Source: an uncultured Devosia sp. (lineage in GTDB: Bacteria; Pseudomonadota; Alphaproteobacteria; Rhizobiales; Devosiaceae). From it: a DNA stretch of 64,000 nucleotides. Each line of letters opens with the position of its first letter. The first letter of the stretch is position 1. Below, in pieces: positions 16,970 through 27,284 of this stretch. The stretch lies in assembly GCF_963517015.1 (NCBI RefSeq), contig NZ_CAUQDV010000001.1, positions 1,370,001 through 1,434,000 on the forward strand, in the 5' to 3' direction. The position numbers were made by a program, and so were the translations under genes. A model generated the notes under the pieces. The model saw only the letters and a list, made by a program, of their open reading frames with translations. It did not search any database and was not told where the DNA came from.

Positions 16970-18577
16970 TTACTCGACAATGGTGATGCGGCCGTCGGTA
17001 TAGGGCGTGTAGGTGCCGCCCTGCTTGGCGATATAGCTGGCCAGGATGGTGTCGAGGGTCGGGCCAAAGTCATAGGCATTGTCGCCTTCGGCAAAGGTGC
17101 CGTAGCCGTCGCCGCCGGTGCGCATGTAGTTGTTGGTGACGATGGTGTAGGTGGCTTCCTCGTCGATCGGAGCCCAGCTATCGCCCTCGCCCTTGACCAG
17201 GACGTCGCTGATGCGCTCGCCGATGGGATTGGCAAGGGTGTAGCTATACTTAAGGCCGGCGACCTGCGGGAAGCGGCCAGCGCCGTTCTCGATGTCGGAC
17301 ACGCCGTTTTCCAGTGCGTCGATGACATCGGCGCCCGAGATGTCGACGGTTGCGAGGGTGTTGGAGAAGGGCAGGACGGTGATGACTTCACCCAGGGTGA
17401 TGTCGCCAGCGTCGATCGAGGCGCGGAGACCGCCGCCATTGGTGATGGCAATGGTGGCACCCAGGTCAGCCGAGGCATCGAGCAGGGCGTCGGTCACCAG
17501 GTTCCCCATGGAGCATTCCTCGACGCGGCAGACTTCGCGGCTGCCTTCGATGGCTTCGGTGGTGGTGCCGATAACCTGGTTCATGATTTCCTGCAGCGGT
17601 GCCTCGAGTTCGGTGAGGCGGGCGGCATATTCGGCATTGGGCTCGACCGAGGCATCGACCAGGATCGGAGCGCCTTCTGCAGAGATCACCTTGCCTTCGT
17701 CATCCCAGGTGACGACGAGGTCGCCGAGATATTTGCCATAGGAATAGGCGGTGACGACGGGGACTTCGACGCCATCGGGATTGTTGACGAGGGTCGGGTA
17801 GGGGCCAAGGGCGCCTTCCTCGGTATTGGACAGCAGCGTGTGGCTGTGACCGCCAACGATGACGTCGATGCCGGCGACATTGGCCGCGATCTCGAGGTCG
17901 TGGTTGTAACCGATATGGGTGATGGCGATGATCTTGGTGACGCCGGCGGCGGTCAGGGCATCGACCTGGGCGCGCAGGCTTTCGAAGGCGTCGGTGAACT
18001 GGACATTGTCGCCGGGGGAAGCGAGTTCGGCGGTGTCTTCGGTGGTGGCCGAGACGAAGCCGATCTTTTCGCCGCCGACTTCGAGCACATAGGTGCCTTC
18101 GAGCTTGTCGGCCAGCAGGGGCTCATTGGCGACATCGGTATTGCCCGAGATGATCGGGAATTCGGCGGCGTCGATCAGCTTGGCCAGCTCTTCCGGGCCA
18201 TCGTCGAATTCGTGGTTGCCCACGGCCATGACTTCGATGCCGAGCTTGTTGGAGAATTCGGCAATGATCTCGCTCTTGTAGTGCGTGTAGAACAGCGAGC
18301 CCTGGAACTGGTCGCCGGCGTCGATCAGCACGGTGTTCTGGCCTTCGAGTTCGGCGCGCTTGGCGTCGATGGCGGTCTTGAGGCGGGCAATGCCGCCAAA
18401 GCATTCACCGGCTGCGTCGGTTTCGGCGTCGCAGTTGGAATCGCTGCCGGTGATCGGCTGGAAGCGGGAGTGGAAGTCGTTGATGTGGAGGATATTGAGC
18501 GTGAAGTCCGCATGGGCAGCGCTGGTAAAACCGGCGCAGAGGGTGAGCGCCGTGGCGCCGAGGAGTAGTTTTTTCAT
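16970..18577 (-). CDS. Periplasmic 5'-nucleotidase/2',3'-cyclic phosphodiesterase (UshA-like)
   Basis: 535 residues with a Sec signal peptide (MKKLLLGATALTLCAGFTSA, cut after AHA). The N-terminal metallophosphatase domain shows the dimetal motifs ILHINDFHSR, DAGDQFQG, GNHEFD and GGHSHT. The C-terminal nucleotidase domain has NGGGLRASIDAGDIT and NNYMRTGGDGYG. The enzyme would release nucleosides and phosphate from extracellular nucleotides, which would suit the purine uptake island 20 kb away, although the two are not linked in an operon. ATG at 18577 chosen at the signal peptide. Confidence 0.92.
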   Translation of the reverse strand: MKKLLLGATALTLCAGFTSAAHADFTLNILHINDFHSRFQPITGSDSNCDAETDAAGECFGGIARLKTAIDAKRAELEGQNTVLIDAGDQFQGSLFYTHYKSEIIAEFSNKLGIEVMAVGNHEFDDGPEELAKLIDAAEFPIISGNTDVANEPLLADKLEGTYVLEVGGEKIGFVSATTEDTAELASPGDNVQFTDAFESLRAQVDALTAAGVTKIIAITHIGYNHDLEIAANVAGIDVIVGGHSHTLLSNTEEGALGPYPTLVNNPDGVEVPVVTAYSYGKYLGDLVVTWDDEGKVISAEGAPILVDASVEPNAEYAARLTELEAPLQEIMNQVIGTTTEAIEGSREVCRVEECSMGNLVTDALLDASADLGATIAITNGGGLRASIDAGDITLGEVITVLPFSNTLATVDISGADVIDALENGVSDIENGAGRFPQVAGLKYSYTLANPIGERISDVLVKGEGDSWAPIDEEATYTIVTNNYMRTGGDGYGTFAEGDNAYDFGPTLDTILASYIAKQGGTYTPYTDGRITIVE

Positions 18578-18882
18578 CCCTGTATCCTTTGGTTTGTTGA
18601 CGGCAATCCAAACCCCGCGGCCGTCATTCGCAATCGGTCGCTGCCTGAGGGCAGTCGTTCCAGCCACGGCGATAGCGCAAGTTAACCAGTGTTTTATGAC
18701 AGTGGAAAGCCAAAGGTTTCAAATGCTTCGCTGCGTTCATGGTGGCCATGCGCGCATGGGGCTTCACCCCGCCTCAACCATGGCGGTAAACAGGGGTGTC
18801 ACGGGGCGTGGATAATCTGTCTGTAAGGCTTTGGCGCTATAGAGAAAGCGCAAGAGCCCCTGCGTTAGGATAAGACCGGTCG
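18578..18882. other. Intergenic region upstream of the nucleotidase and gtrA-like genes
   Basis: About 305 bases between divergent genes. I see no convincing ORF, terminator or clear promoter boxes. It must hold both promoters. Confidence 0.5.
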
Positions 18883-19347
18883 ATGAGTGCTGCCCTCAAT
18901 AGCCTGATGCGTGACGTGCCCGTTGATGGGCCGGATCGTTCGCTGTTTGCAGGGCTCGCGGCTTTTCTGCTGGTGGGTGGCAGTGGCGCGGCGGCTTTCG
19001 TCGTGCTGACAAGCCTGGGCATCTGGCTTTTGGCCGGCGTCGAAGCCTGGCAGATCAATGCGGTCTGCTACGCCATGATCATCCCACCGGTCTATCTGAT
19101 GCATCGCCGCTATTCCTTCGAGTCCGATGCCAGCCATTGGCAGGCGCTGCCGCGGTATCTGGCCGTTCAGGCCATGGCGCTGGTGCTGGCGGCAGTGTTT
19201 TCCTATGTGATTCATGGCATGGCCGTGCCGACGGTGTTTGCCTCGATCCTGGTGATCGGGTTGACGTCAGGCGTCAATTTCATGGTGCTGCGGAGCTGGG
19301 CCTTTGCCCAGTCTCGGCTCGCTGTGGGCGTTGCGGCCCAAGCTTAG
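18883..19347 (+). CDS. GtrA family membrane protein
   Basis: 154-residue protein with four predicted membrane segments and the GtrA-family pattern: FLLVGGSGAAAFVVL in the first helix, the charged MHRRYSFES loop, and a final NFMVLRSWAF. GtrA proteins are thought to move undecaprenyl-phosphate-linked sugars across the inner membrane for surface polysaccharide modification. No glycosyltransferase gene is adjacent, so the partner is unknown. Start at 18883 is reasonable, though the ribosome site (AGGA) is rather far. Confidence 0.8.
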   Translation: MSAALNSLMRDVPVDGPDRSLFAGLAAFLLVGGSGAAAFVVLTSLGIWLLAGVEAWQINAVCYAMIIPPVYLMHRRYSFESDASHWQALPRYLAVQAMALVLAAVFSYVIHGMAVPTVFASILVIGLTSGVNFMVLRSWAFAQSRLAVGVAAQA

Positions 19348-19408
19348 GCTTTCAATACTGGATCAGTCGGGTATTGTCCTCCGCGTTTGATTTGCGGGGG
19401 AGTTACGC

Positions 19409-20056
19409 ATGAAAAGCGCCTTGATCGTTTATGGTGGCTGGGATGGGCATGAGCCCGAAGAATGCGCCGCCATCTATCGCCGCTGGCTGCACGAGGATGG
19501 GTATTCGGTCCGCACGGCCACGGAAACCAGCGCTTTTGCCGATCCGTCGATCCATGACCTGAGCCTGATCATCCCGATCTTCACGATGAGCAAGATCGAG
19601 AAGGCCGAGGTCGAAAACCTCACCAAGGCCGTCGAGAATGGCGTGGGCCTGGCCGGCCATCATGGCGGGATGAGCGACGCCTTCCGCGACTCGGTGGACT
19701 ATCAGTTCATGGTTGGTGGTCAGTGGGTGGCCCATCCGGGCAATATCATCGACTACACAGTCGACGTGGCCGATCCGCTCGATCCGGTAATGGCGGGCAT
19801 CAAAAGCTTCGCCTATCGCTCCGAGCAATATTACATGCATGTCGATCCATCCAACAAAGTGCTGGCGACGACGACCTTTACCGGCGAGCATGCGTCATGG
19901 ATCGATGGCGTCAAAATGCCGGTGGCCTGGAAGCGCCAGCATGGCAAAGGCCGCGTGTTCCACTCGACACTGGGCCATCAGGCCAAGGAGTTCGAGGTGC
20001 TGGAGATGGCGACGATCATGCGGCGTGGCATGAACTGGGCGGCGCGGGAGGAATAG
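19409..20056 (+). CDS. ThuA-like domain protein
   Basis: 215-residue member of the ThuA-like family: MKSALIVYGGWDGHEPEE at the start, GLAGHHGGMSDAF in the middle and a C-terminal GKGRVFHSTLGHQ. It is shorter than the ThuA at 11115 and clearly divergent from it. It is an isolated gene with a good ribosome site (GGGGGAG). Its role is probably in sugar or keto-sugar metabolism, but no partner dehydrogenase is adjacent. Confidence 0.82.
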   Translation: MKSALIVYGGWDGHEPEECAAIYRRWLHEDGYSVRTATETSAFADPSIHDLSLIIPIFTMSKIEKAEVENLTKAVENGVGLAGHHGGMSDAFRDSVDYQFMVGGQWVAHPGNIIDYTVDVADPLDPVMAGIKSFAYRSEQYYMHVDPSNKVLATTTFTGEHASWIDGVKMPVAWKRQHGKGRVFHSTLGHQAKEFEVLEMATIMRRGMNWAAREE

Positions 20057-20068
20057 GACTCTTAGCGG

Positions 20069-20112
20069 GTACCCCCACCTGACCTCCCCCTGATAGGGGG
20101 AGGGACAGATCG
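20069..20112. repeat. Palindromic intergenic repeat, copy A1
   Basis: Contains CTCCCCCTGATAGGGGGAG. The flanks GTACCCCCACCT and GGGACAGATCG recur at 61985-62030, so this is one copy of a dispersed REP-like family. It also serves as a hairpin between two convergent genes. Confidence 0.7.
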
Positions 20113-20136
20113 AGTTTATGGCAGGTCTATGCCACG

Positions 20137-20769
20137 CTACCAGCGCAGCAGAAACCGCCCCAGCAGTGCGCCTGCCAGTCCAACCAATAGGATGGCGAGC
20201 GTGTACCAGAGGGCGAGGAACATCATGCCGGTTTCGGTGCAGGCGAAGGCATAGATCCAGGCGCCGGTGGCGCCGGACATGATGCCGGCGGCAAAGCCGG
20301 CCAGCGTCGGGCTGCGCGGGGCGAGGCGGCGTAGCGCATAGAGACTGGCGAGAAGCACCGGCAGGGCGAAGATCGGCACGAAGGTGAGGGCGCGCTGGAT
20401 CGAGGTGCCCATTATCATGGGCATCATGTCCTCGACGCGGGCCATCTGCAGCACGGCGCCAATGACCAGCAGGGCCAGAAGGGCGAGGCCGGCCAGCCAG
20501 GGCCAGCGCGTGCGTCCATCGGGACGGGCGAGGACAATGGTCGCGGCCAGGCCGAGCAGGGCCAGGGCCAATGTGTAGATGAACTTCGTCCAGTAAATCA
20601 TGGTGACGCTGGCGTCGGCCATGTCCGGACGCATGCCGAGCAGGGCCAGCATGGCGATGATGGCCGCCACGCCGCTGAGCAGCACCGCGCCAAGCAGCAG
20701 GCGTTGCAGGGCCATCGGCCGCACGGGCTTGAGGTCGGAAGCGAGGCGCTCGATCAGGTCGTCAGTCAT
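20137..20769 (-). CDS. nrsF: DUF1109 membrane anti-sigma factor (NrsF-like)
   Basis: 210-residue inner-membrane protein with six hydrophobic segments after a short cytoplasmic N-terminus (MTDDLIERLASDLKPVRP). This is the topology of NrsF/OsrA anti-sigma factors, which hold SigF-type ECF sigmas inactive. The ATG at 20769 overlaps the sigma gene's stop (20762-20764), so the pair is translationally coupled. Two cysteines seen in family members as sensors have a possible counterpart in the ACTETGMM segment. The inducing signal in relatives is heavy metal or reactive species; here it is inferred. Confidence 0.85.
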   Translation of the reverse strand: MTDDLIERLASDLKPVRPMALQRLLLGAVLLSGVAAIIAMLALLGMRPDMADASVTMIYWTKFIYTLALALLGLAATIVLARPDGRTRWPWLAGLALLALLVIGAVLQMARVEDMMPMIMGTSIQRALTFVPIFALPVLLASLYALRRLAPRSPTLAGFAAGIMSGATGAWIYAFACTETGMMFLALWYTLAILLVGLAGALLGRFLLRW

Positions 20770-21316
20770 TGCGCTCTCCCGAGAAGCGGGCGGCAAGGGC
20801 CTTGAGGCCGCGGTGGATGGAGACTTTTGCGGCCGTCTCGCTGATGCCGTGGGCGGCGGCGGCCTCGGCCACCGACGCGCCATCGATTTTAGTGCGGCGG
20901 ATCAGGTCGGAGGTGCGTGACGGCACATTTTCCAGCACGGTGTCGAGGTCGCGACGGGCCAGGGCATCCCCGGTATCGTCATGGGCGATGATGGGGGCAT
21001 CATCCTCCAGCGGCACGGTCAGGCGGATCGACTGGCGGCGGACGTGGTCGACGAATTTGTGGTGGGCTATGGCATGCAACCAGGCGGTGAAGGGCCGGTT
21101 GCGGTCCCAGGTCATGCGGCGGGTGTGAATGGCCAGCAGGGTCTCCTGCACGAGATCCTCCGCGTGCGATGCAAAGGCGGGGGTGAGCCGCCGCGTGAAA
21201 TAGGGGCGCAGGTGCCGGCCCAGTTCAGCCAGCAGCCTGCGATAGGCGGCCGCATCACCGTCAAGCGCGGCGAGCATCAGTCCTCGCAATCGCGTTTCGG
21301 TCGGGTCAGCCTGCAT
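20762..21316 (-). CDS. sigF: ECF-family RNA polymerase sigma factor (SigF-like)
   Basis: 184-residue ECF sigma factor. Region 2 includes HAEDLVQETLLAIHTRR and DRNRPFTAWLHAIAHHKFVDHVRR; region 4 includes SVAEAAAAHGISETAAKVSIHRGLKAL. Partnered with the DUF1109 anti-sigma, so it belongs to the Caulobacter SigF-like (ECF16-like) class. An ECF promoter with exact GTAAC...CGAA elements sits so close (CGAA ends 11 bases before the ATG) that either the mRNA is nearly leaderless or the true start is the ATG at 21277. Probably autoregulated. Confidence 0.9.
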   Translation of the reverse strand: MQADPTETRLRGLMLAALDGDAAAYRRLLAELGRHLRPYFTRRLTPAFASHAEDLVQETLLAIHTRRMTWDRNRPFTAWLHAIAHHKFVDHVRRQSIRLTVPLEDDAPIIAHDDTGDALARRDLDTVLENVPSRTSDLIRRTKIDGASVAEAAAAHGISETAAKVSIHRGLKALAARFSGERND

Positions 21317-21326
21317 TGCTCATCCA

Positions 21327-21352
21327 TTCGCCTGGGGCCGGGACATGGTTAC
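21327..21352 (-). promoter_or_regulatory. ECF sigma-dependent promoter of sigF-nrsF
   Basis: On the minus strand GTAACC (-35, 21347-21352), 16-base spacer, CGAA (-10, 21327-21330). This matches the reported consensus of SigF-type promoters (GTAACC N16 CGAA). Confidence 0.7.
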
Positions 21353-21399
21353 ATCTGCCACCGCAAACAGGAAAGCGCAGATCACCTCGGCGTGAGGAC

Positions 21400-21424
21400 G
21401 TAACGCATCGGAAGGGCAAACGAA
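21400..21424 (+). promoter_or_regulatory. ECF sigma-dependent promoter of the cytochrome b/molybdoenzyme operon
   Basis: GTAACG (21400-21405), 15-base spacer, CGAA (21421-21424), the same elements as the divergent sigma promoter, 64 bases before the cytochrome gene. Confidence 0.65.
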
Positions 21425-21487
21425 TACATGCTATGAAACCAAAGGCCTGAGCCGCGCCGTTACTGCTGGGTCATGAAGAGGGAAGCG

Positions 21488-22330
21488 ATGCGCCAAGCGA
21501 CGGACAAGCCCAAGGGCCCGCTGATCTATCGGCAGTCGATCTGGACGCGGGTGACCCATTGGGTCTGGGCGATCTGCCTGTTCTTTCTGCTGCTGACGGG
21601 GCTGCAGATCTTCAATGCCCATCCAGCGCTCTATATCGGCCAGCAATCTGGCTTTGAGTTCGACAATTCCATTCTCAAGATCGGGGCGGTCAATACGCCG
21701 GAAGGGCCGCGCGGACGGACGACGATCTTTGGCAATACCTATGACACGACCGGCGTGCTGGGCATGAGCGGGCCGGCGGAGCGGCCGGTCTATACAGCCT
21801 TTCCGGGCGAGGTGACCATTCCCTCCTATCGCGACCTGGGCACCGGGCGCGTGGTGCATTTCTTCTTCGGCTGGGTGTTTGTCGCCACCATGCTGATCTG
21901 GTTTGTCGCCAGTTTCATCAATGGGCATATCCGTCGCGATATCGTGCCGGGGCCGGGCGACATCGCCGGCGTGCCGCGCGACGTGGCCGATCATGCGCGG
22001 TTTCGCTTCAAGCATGGCCGGACCTATGGGCCATTGCAGAAGCTGAGCTATTTCGCAGTGTTTTTCATCCTGTTCCCGCTGATCGTAGCCACGGGGCTGA
22101 CGATGAGCCCGGGGATGAATTCCATCGCGCCCTGGATGCTGGACCTGTTTGGCGGACGGCAGACGGCGCGGACGATCCACTTCGTGGTGATGCTGTTGCT
22201 GGTGAGCTTTTTCATCGTGCATGTGCTGATGGTGGTGGCAGCAGGGCCGATCAACGAGCTGCGCTCGATGATTACCGGCTGGTATCGCGCCAGCCCCGGT
22301 ACGCCGGTTACCGAAAAGGACAAGCCATGA
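21488..22330 (+). CDS. Cytochrome b561-type membrane subunit
   Basis: 280-residue membrane protein of the cytochrome b561/Ni-hydrogenase b subunit family. It has about four long hydrophobic segments, with haem-ligand candidates such as the histidines in TRVTHWVWAI, GRVVHFFFGW and IHFVVMLLLVSFFIVHVL. ATG at 21488 has GAGGGA at 21478-21483 and is preferred over the ATG at 21473. It overlaps the next gene by four bases (ATGA). It probably passes quinone electrons to or from the molybdoenzyme, as MsrQ does for MsrP. Confidence 0.85.
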   Translation: MRQATDKPKGPLIYRQSIWTRVTHWVWAICLFFLLLTGLQIFNAHPALYIGQQSGFEFDNSILKIGAVNTPEGPRGRTTIFGNTYDTTGVLGMSGPAERPVYTAFPGEVTIPSYRDLGTGRVVHFFFGWVFVATMLIWFVASFINGHIRRDIVPGPGDIAGVPRDVADHARFRFKHGRTYGPLQKLSYFAVFFILFPLIVATGLTMSPGMNSIAPWMLDLFGGRQTARTIHFVVMLLLVSFFIVHVLMVVAAGPINELRSMITGWYRASPGTPVTEKDKP

Positions 22331-23115
22331 GCGGGTTGATCACGCGCCGCAATTTTCTGCGGACATCTGCGGTGGCCGGATCGGGCCTGATCCTGTCGGG
22401 CTGCAACCAGTTCGATTTTCTGGCGGACAAGTCCGGTCCGGCGCGGCAGATCATGGAAAGCGCCAATGTGCTGACCTACAAGGCCCAGCGCGCGCTGATC
22501 GGCGAGCAGACCCTGGCGCGGGAATATGCGGCGAGCGAGATCCGCCAGGGGATGAAACCCAATGGTTCGGTGGAGCCGTCGACACCCGAATATATCTTTC
22601 TCAAGATGCAGAATTTTGCCAGCTACAAGCTGACCATCAAGGGCATGGTGGAGCGCGAGGTGAGCTTTACGCTCGACCAGTTGCGCAACATGCCGGCACA
22701 GAGCCAGATCACACGCCATGACTGCGTGGAAGGCTGGAGCTGCATCGCCAAATGGACCGGCACGCAACTCGGGCCGCTGCTGGACATGGCGGGCGTCAAG
22801 CCGACGGCGCGCTATGCGGTCTACCATTGTTACGACAATATCCAGCGGACGCTGTCGGGCGATATCCTTTATTACACCAGCTCGGACCTGATCGACGCCT
22901 ATCATCCTCAGTCCATCCTCTCCTATGGCCTCAATGACCAGGTGCTGCCGGTGAGCAATGGAGCGCCGATCCGGCTGCGGATCGAGCGGGCGCTGGGCTA
23001 CAAGCAGCCGAAATACCTGCACACGATCGAGCTGGTGGATGACCTGTCGAGTTTCGGCAAGGGGCGGGGCGGCTACTGGGAAGATACAGGCTATGACTGG
23101 TACGGCGGGATCTAG
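22327..23115 (+). CDS. Molybdopterin-dependent oxidoreductase (sulfite oxidase/MsrP-like)
   Basis: 262-residue protein of the sulfite-oxidase fold. The leader is twin-arginine (SGLITRRNFLRTSAVAG), followed by LILSGC, a lipobox, so it may be a Tat-exported lipoprotein. The molybdenum-ligand cysteine is in RHDCVEGWSC. It is coupled to the cytochrome b gene. YedY/MsrP-like enzymes are known members of SigF regulons in Caulobacter, and the ECF promoter upstream fits. Likely repairs oxidised periplasmic proteins or oxidises a small substrate. Confidence 0.85.
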   Translation: MSGLITRRNFLRTSAVAGSGLILSGCNQFDFLADKSGPARQIMESANVLTYKAQRALIGEQTLAREYAASEIRQGMKPNGSVEPSTPEYIFLKMQNFASYKLTIKGMVEREVSFTLDQLRNMPAQSQITRHDCVEGWSCIAKWTGTQLGPLLDMAGVKPTARYAVYHCYDNIQRTLSGDILYYTSSDLIDAYHPQSILSYGLNDQVLPVSNGAPIRLRIERALGYKQPKYLHTIELVDDLSSFGKGRGGYWEDTGYDWYGGI

Positions 23116-23454
23116 CGCTGGACGCAAGTGGGCCATGCGCCACATAAAAACCGAAAAGCCTTGCCTTTTGGGGGCTTGTGGCCCATATCAGCGCCATCGT
23201 CGCAGCCGGACTATCGTTCCGGCCGGAAAACTACATGCGACGGACTTCACTTCTTGTCCCCTGCGGTGAGCGGCGAAGTCAGCCCGGAAACCAGATTGGC
23301 CATGCCAGTTCCGTCCGGGTTCGAGCCAGCACCCGCGCGATAATCCCTATCGCCCGATTGCATCTGTTGCCGACGCTTTCGCGTCCGGCGTTCTGCGCGC
23401 TTGCACTGTCCTGCGCGCCTGCAAGCGCCTTTGGGCGCAGAAAGACGAGTTCAC
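23116..23454 (+). other. Long leader region of the DEAD-box helicase gene
   Basis: 339 bases without a credible gene. Several hairpins are visible, including GCCGGA/TCCGGC (23205-23210 and 23218-23223). A long structured leader is common for cold-induced RNA helicases. No promoter was fixed. Confidence 0.45.
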
Positions 23455-24909
<1,455 letters not shown>

Positions 24910-24923
24910 ATCAGCTAGAAGAG

Positions 24924-24950
24924 GGGCGGTCCGCAAGGGCCGCCCTTTTT
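24924..24950 (+). terminator. Intrinsic terminator of the helicase gene
   Basis: GGGCGGTCC (24924-24932), GCAA loop, GGGCCGCCC (24937-24945; one G-T pair), then five T residues. Confidence 0.9.
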
Positions 24951-24965
24951 GCATGGAGGCATGGC

Positions 24966-25871
24966 ATGACCAAAGTTGCGATCATCGGGCCTGGTGCCAT
25001 CGGGGGGACGCTGGCGGCGTGGCTGGCGCAGGACCAGGCGCTGGACGTGTCGGTCTGCGCGCGGACGCCGTTCGAGGATATTCGCCTGGAGACTCCGGAG
25101 GGGCTGATCACGGCCAATCCGGAGATCGTCGTGGATCCATTCCAGGCGCCGCGGGTCGACTGGGTACTGGTTTGTACCAAGACCTATGATGCCGATGCCA
25201 GCAAGCCCTGGCTGGATCGATTGATGGGCCCGGAGACGCGCGTGGCCATCGTGCAGAATGGCGTCGAGCACAAGCGGCTGTTTGCGCATCTCGTGCCGGA
25301 AGAGCGTATCGTGCCGGTGATGATCAACCTGCCGGCCACACGCAATGCGCCGGGCCGGATCACCCAGCATCGGCATGGCATCATCGCCGTGCCAGCGGGG
25401 CAGGATGGAGAGGATTTCTGCGCGCTGTTCGCCAGGAGCGAGATCGAGGCCAGGGCGCATGAGGATTTCACGTCGCAACTCTGGATCAAGCTGACCGGCA
25501 ATAGCCAGTCGATCGTGCCGACGCTGACGCTGGGGGCGACGGGGCCGGCCTGGAATGACGAGCTGGAAAAGATCGTGCGCGGCGTGGCCGAGGAATGCGC
25601 AGCCGTCGGCCGGGCCGAAGGCGCGACGATCCCGCAGGAGGTCATCGACAATGCGGTCGAGGCGTCACGCAACATGCGGGAGGGGGCCGTGTCCGGCTCG
25701 TTCCATGCCGACCGGCTGGCGGGGCATCGGCTGGAGGTCGACGCGCGCAATGGGGTCATCGTGCGGCTAGGCGAACAGCATGGCATCGAGACGCCGATGA
25801 ACAGGGTGCTGGTGACGCTGCTGTCGGCATCGGGTACGCCCTGGATCGGTCAGGCTACCGAGGCCAGATAA
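24966..25871 (+). CDS. Ketopantoate reductase (PanE/ApbA) family oxidoreductase
   Basis: 301 residues. The N-terminal Rossmann motif is IIGPGAIGGTLAAWLA (residues 6-21). A catalytic lysine candidate lies in LWIKLTGNS, with the conserved asparagine and the C-terminal helical domain after it. NADPH-dependent ketopantoate reductases make pantoate for coenzyme A, but paralogues reduce other 2-keto acids, and PanE identity is not proven. The 3' end overlaps the convergent otsA by 22 bases. Ribosome site GGAGG precedes the ATG. Confidence 0.82.
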   Translation: MTKVAIIGPGAIGGTLAAWLAQDQALDVSVCARTPFEDIRLETPEGLITANPEIVVDPFQAPRVDWVLVCTKTYDADASKPWLDRLMGPETRVAIVQNGVEHKRLFAHLVPEERIVPVMINLPATRNAPGRITQHRHGIIAVPAGQDGEDFCALFARSEIEARAHEDFTSQLWIKLTGNSQSIVPTLTLGATGPAWNDELEKIVRGVAEECAAVGRAEGATIPQEVIDNAVEASRNMREGAVSGSFHADRLAGHRLEVDARNGVIVRLGEQHGIETPMNRVLVTLLSASGTPWIGQATEAR

Positions 25872-27262
25872 AGGATATCGCGGGTCGAGGAGCCTTCGGC
25901 CGCCGACGGGATCAGGCGGTCGAGGAAGCTCTTGCTCCAGTTGTCGACGCTGTGCCGCTGGGCGGCGGCCATCAGCGTGCCCCAGCGTCGCTTGCGCTCG
26001 TCGAGATCCATATCCAGCGCCATGCGCAGAGCTTCGGCAGTTTCGTCGGTATCGAAGGGATTGACGAGGATGGCATCCTCGAAGATTTCCGCCGCGCCGG
26101 CGAAGCGGGAGAGAATGAGGACGCCGGGATTGTCCGGGTTCTGGGCACCGACATATTCGTGGGCGACGAGATTCATGCCATCGCGTAGTGGCGTGACCAG
26201 GCCGACGCGGGCGAGGCGGTAGAGGCCGGCGAGGCTGGGCTGGCCATAGGCGCGTTTCACATAGGTCAGTGGCGCCCAATCGGGCTCGGCAAAGCGGCCC
26301 ATGACGCGGCCGACCATGGCGTCCAGCGTGTCGCTGGTTTCCTGATATTCCTTGATCGTGTCACGCGAGGGCGGCGCCACCTGCAGCATGTGGGTGAGGC
26401 GGCGGAAGCGGGTGTTGTTGGCGAGAAGCTTTTCATAGGCCTCGACGCGCTGCGGCAGGCCCTTGGAATAGTCGAGCCGGTCGACGCCCAGGATCAGTTG
26501 CTGTTCGCCCATGGCGCGCTCCATGCGCTTGATCATCTTGATCGCGGCCGGGCTGGTCGACAGCTTTGCAAAAGCATCGGGGTCGGAACCGATGGGGAAG
26601 GCGGCGACTTCGGTGCGGCTGAAATCGACCGTCTTGAGCGGCGAGCCGGCCAGCGTCGAAGGCGCCTGGTGCTCGGCAAATTCGGTGAAGGCGGCGACGT
26701 CGCGATTGGCCTGCATGCCGACGAGGTCATAGCGCGACAGGTCGCGCATCAGCTCCTGATGATGCGGGATGGCATAGAGCGCGTCGGTGGTGGGGAAGGG
26801 GATGTGCAGGTAAAAGCCGATGCGATTGCGCACGCCGAGGTTACGCAGCTCGCTGGCCAGGGGGATCAGGTGATAGTCGTGCACCCAGATGATGTCGTCG
26901 GGCTTGAGATGGGGCAGCAGCGCCTTGGCGAACTGCAGGTTGACCCGGCGATAGCCTTCGTACCAGTGCGCCTCGATGGTGGCGAGGTCGAGCCGGAGGT
27001 GAAAGCTGGGCCAGAGGATCGAGTTGGAGAAGCCGGCGTAATAGGCGTGGTGATCGTCGCGGGTCAGATCGACCTGGGCGACTGTCAGGCCATCGATGTC
27101 CTGGAAATGGGCTTCGGTGTCGGGCGTTTCGACCAGCTTGCCGGACCAGCCGAACCAGAAGCCCTCGCGTTCGGCCAGCGTCTTGCGCAGGGCGACAGCA
27201 AGGCCCCCCGCCGCCGGACCCTTGCCCGGCGTACGGTTGGAAACAACGATGATACGGCTCAT
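25850..27262 (-). CDS. otsA: Trehalose-6-phosphate synthase
   Basis: 470-residue GT20 enzyme making trehalose-6-phosphate from UDP-glucose and glucose-6-phosphate. Diagnostic segments are SNRTPGK, VHDYHLIPL, LGVDRLDYSKGL and TPLRDGMNLVAHEYV. Downstream of otsB on the same strand with 22 bases between. ATG at 27262 begins the canonical MSRIIVVSNR. It provides osmoprotection; contrast with the thu locus, which consumes trehalose. Confidence 0.95.
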   Translation of the reverse strand: MSRIIVVSNRTPGKGPAAGGLAVALRKTLAEREGFWFGWSGKLVETPDTEAHFQDIDGLTVAQVDLTRDDHHAYYAGFSNSILWPSFHLRLDLATIEAHWYEGYRRVNLQFAKALLPHLKPDDIIWVHDYHLIPLASELRNLGVRNRIGFYLHIPFPTTDALYAIPHHQELMRDLSRYDLVGMQANRDVAAFTEFAEHQAPSTLAGSPLKTVDFSRTEVAAFPIGSDPDAFAKLSTSPAAIKMIKRMERAMGEQQLILGVDRLDYSKGLPQRVEAYEKLLANNTRFRRLTHMLQVAPPSRDTIKEYQETSDTLDAMVGRVMGRFAEPDWAPLTYVKRAYGQPSLAGLYRLARVGLVTPLRDGMNLVAHEYVGAQNPDNPGVLILSRFAGAAEIFEDAILVNPFDTDETAEALRMALDMDLDERKRRWGTLMAAAQRHSVDNWSKSFLDRLIPSAAEGSSTRDILYLASVA

Positions 27263-27284
27263 GAACGCCCCCGCGCAGTCAGTT

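Noticed and set aside
16946..18568. 540-residue plus-strand frame opposite the 5'-nucleotidase
   Set aside because: Gly/Asp/Val-rich shadow; the real gene on the minus strand has all motifs and a signal peptide.
23315..23345. GGTTCGAGCC resembling a tRNA T-loop
   Set aside because: No acceptor or anticodon stem around it.
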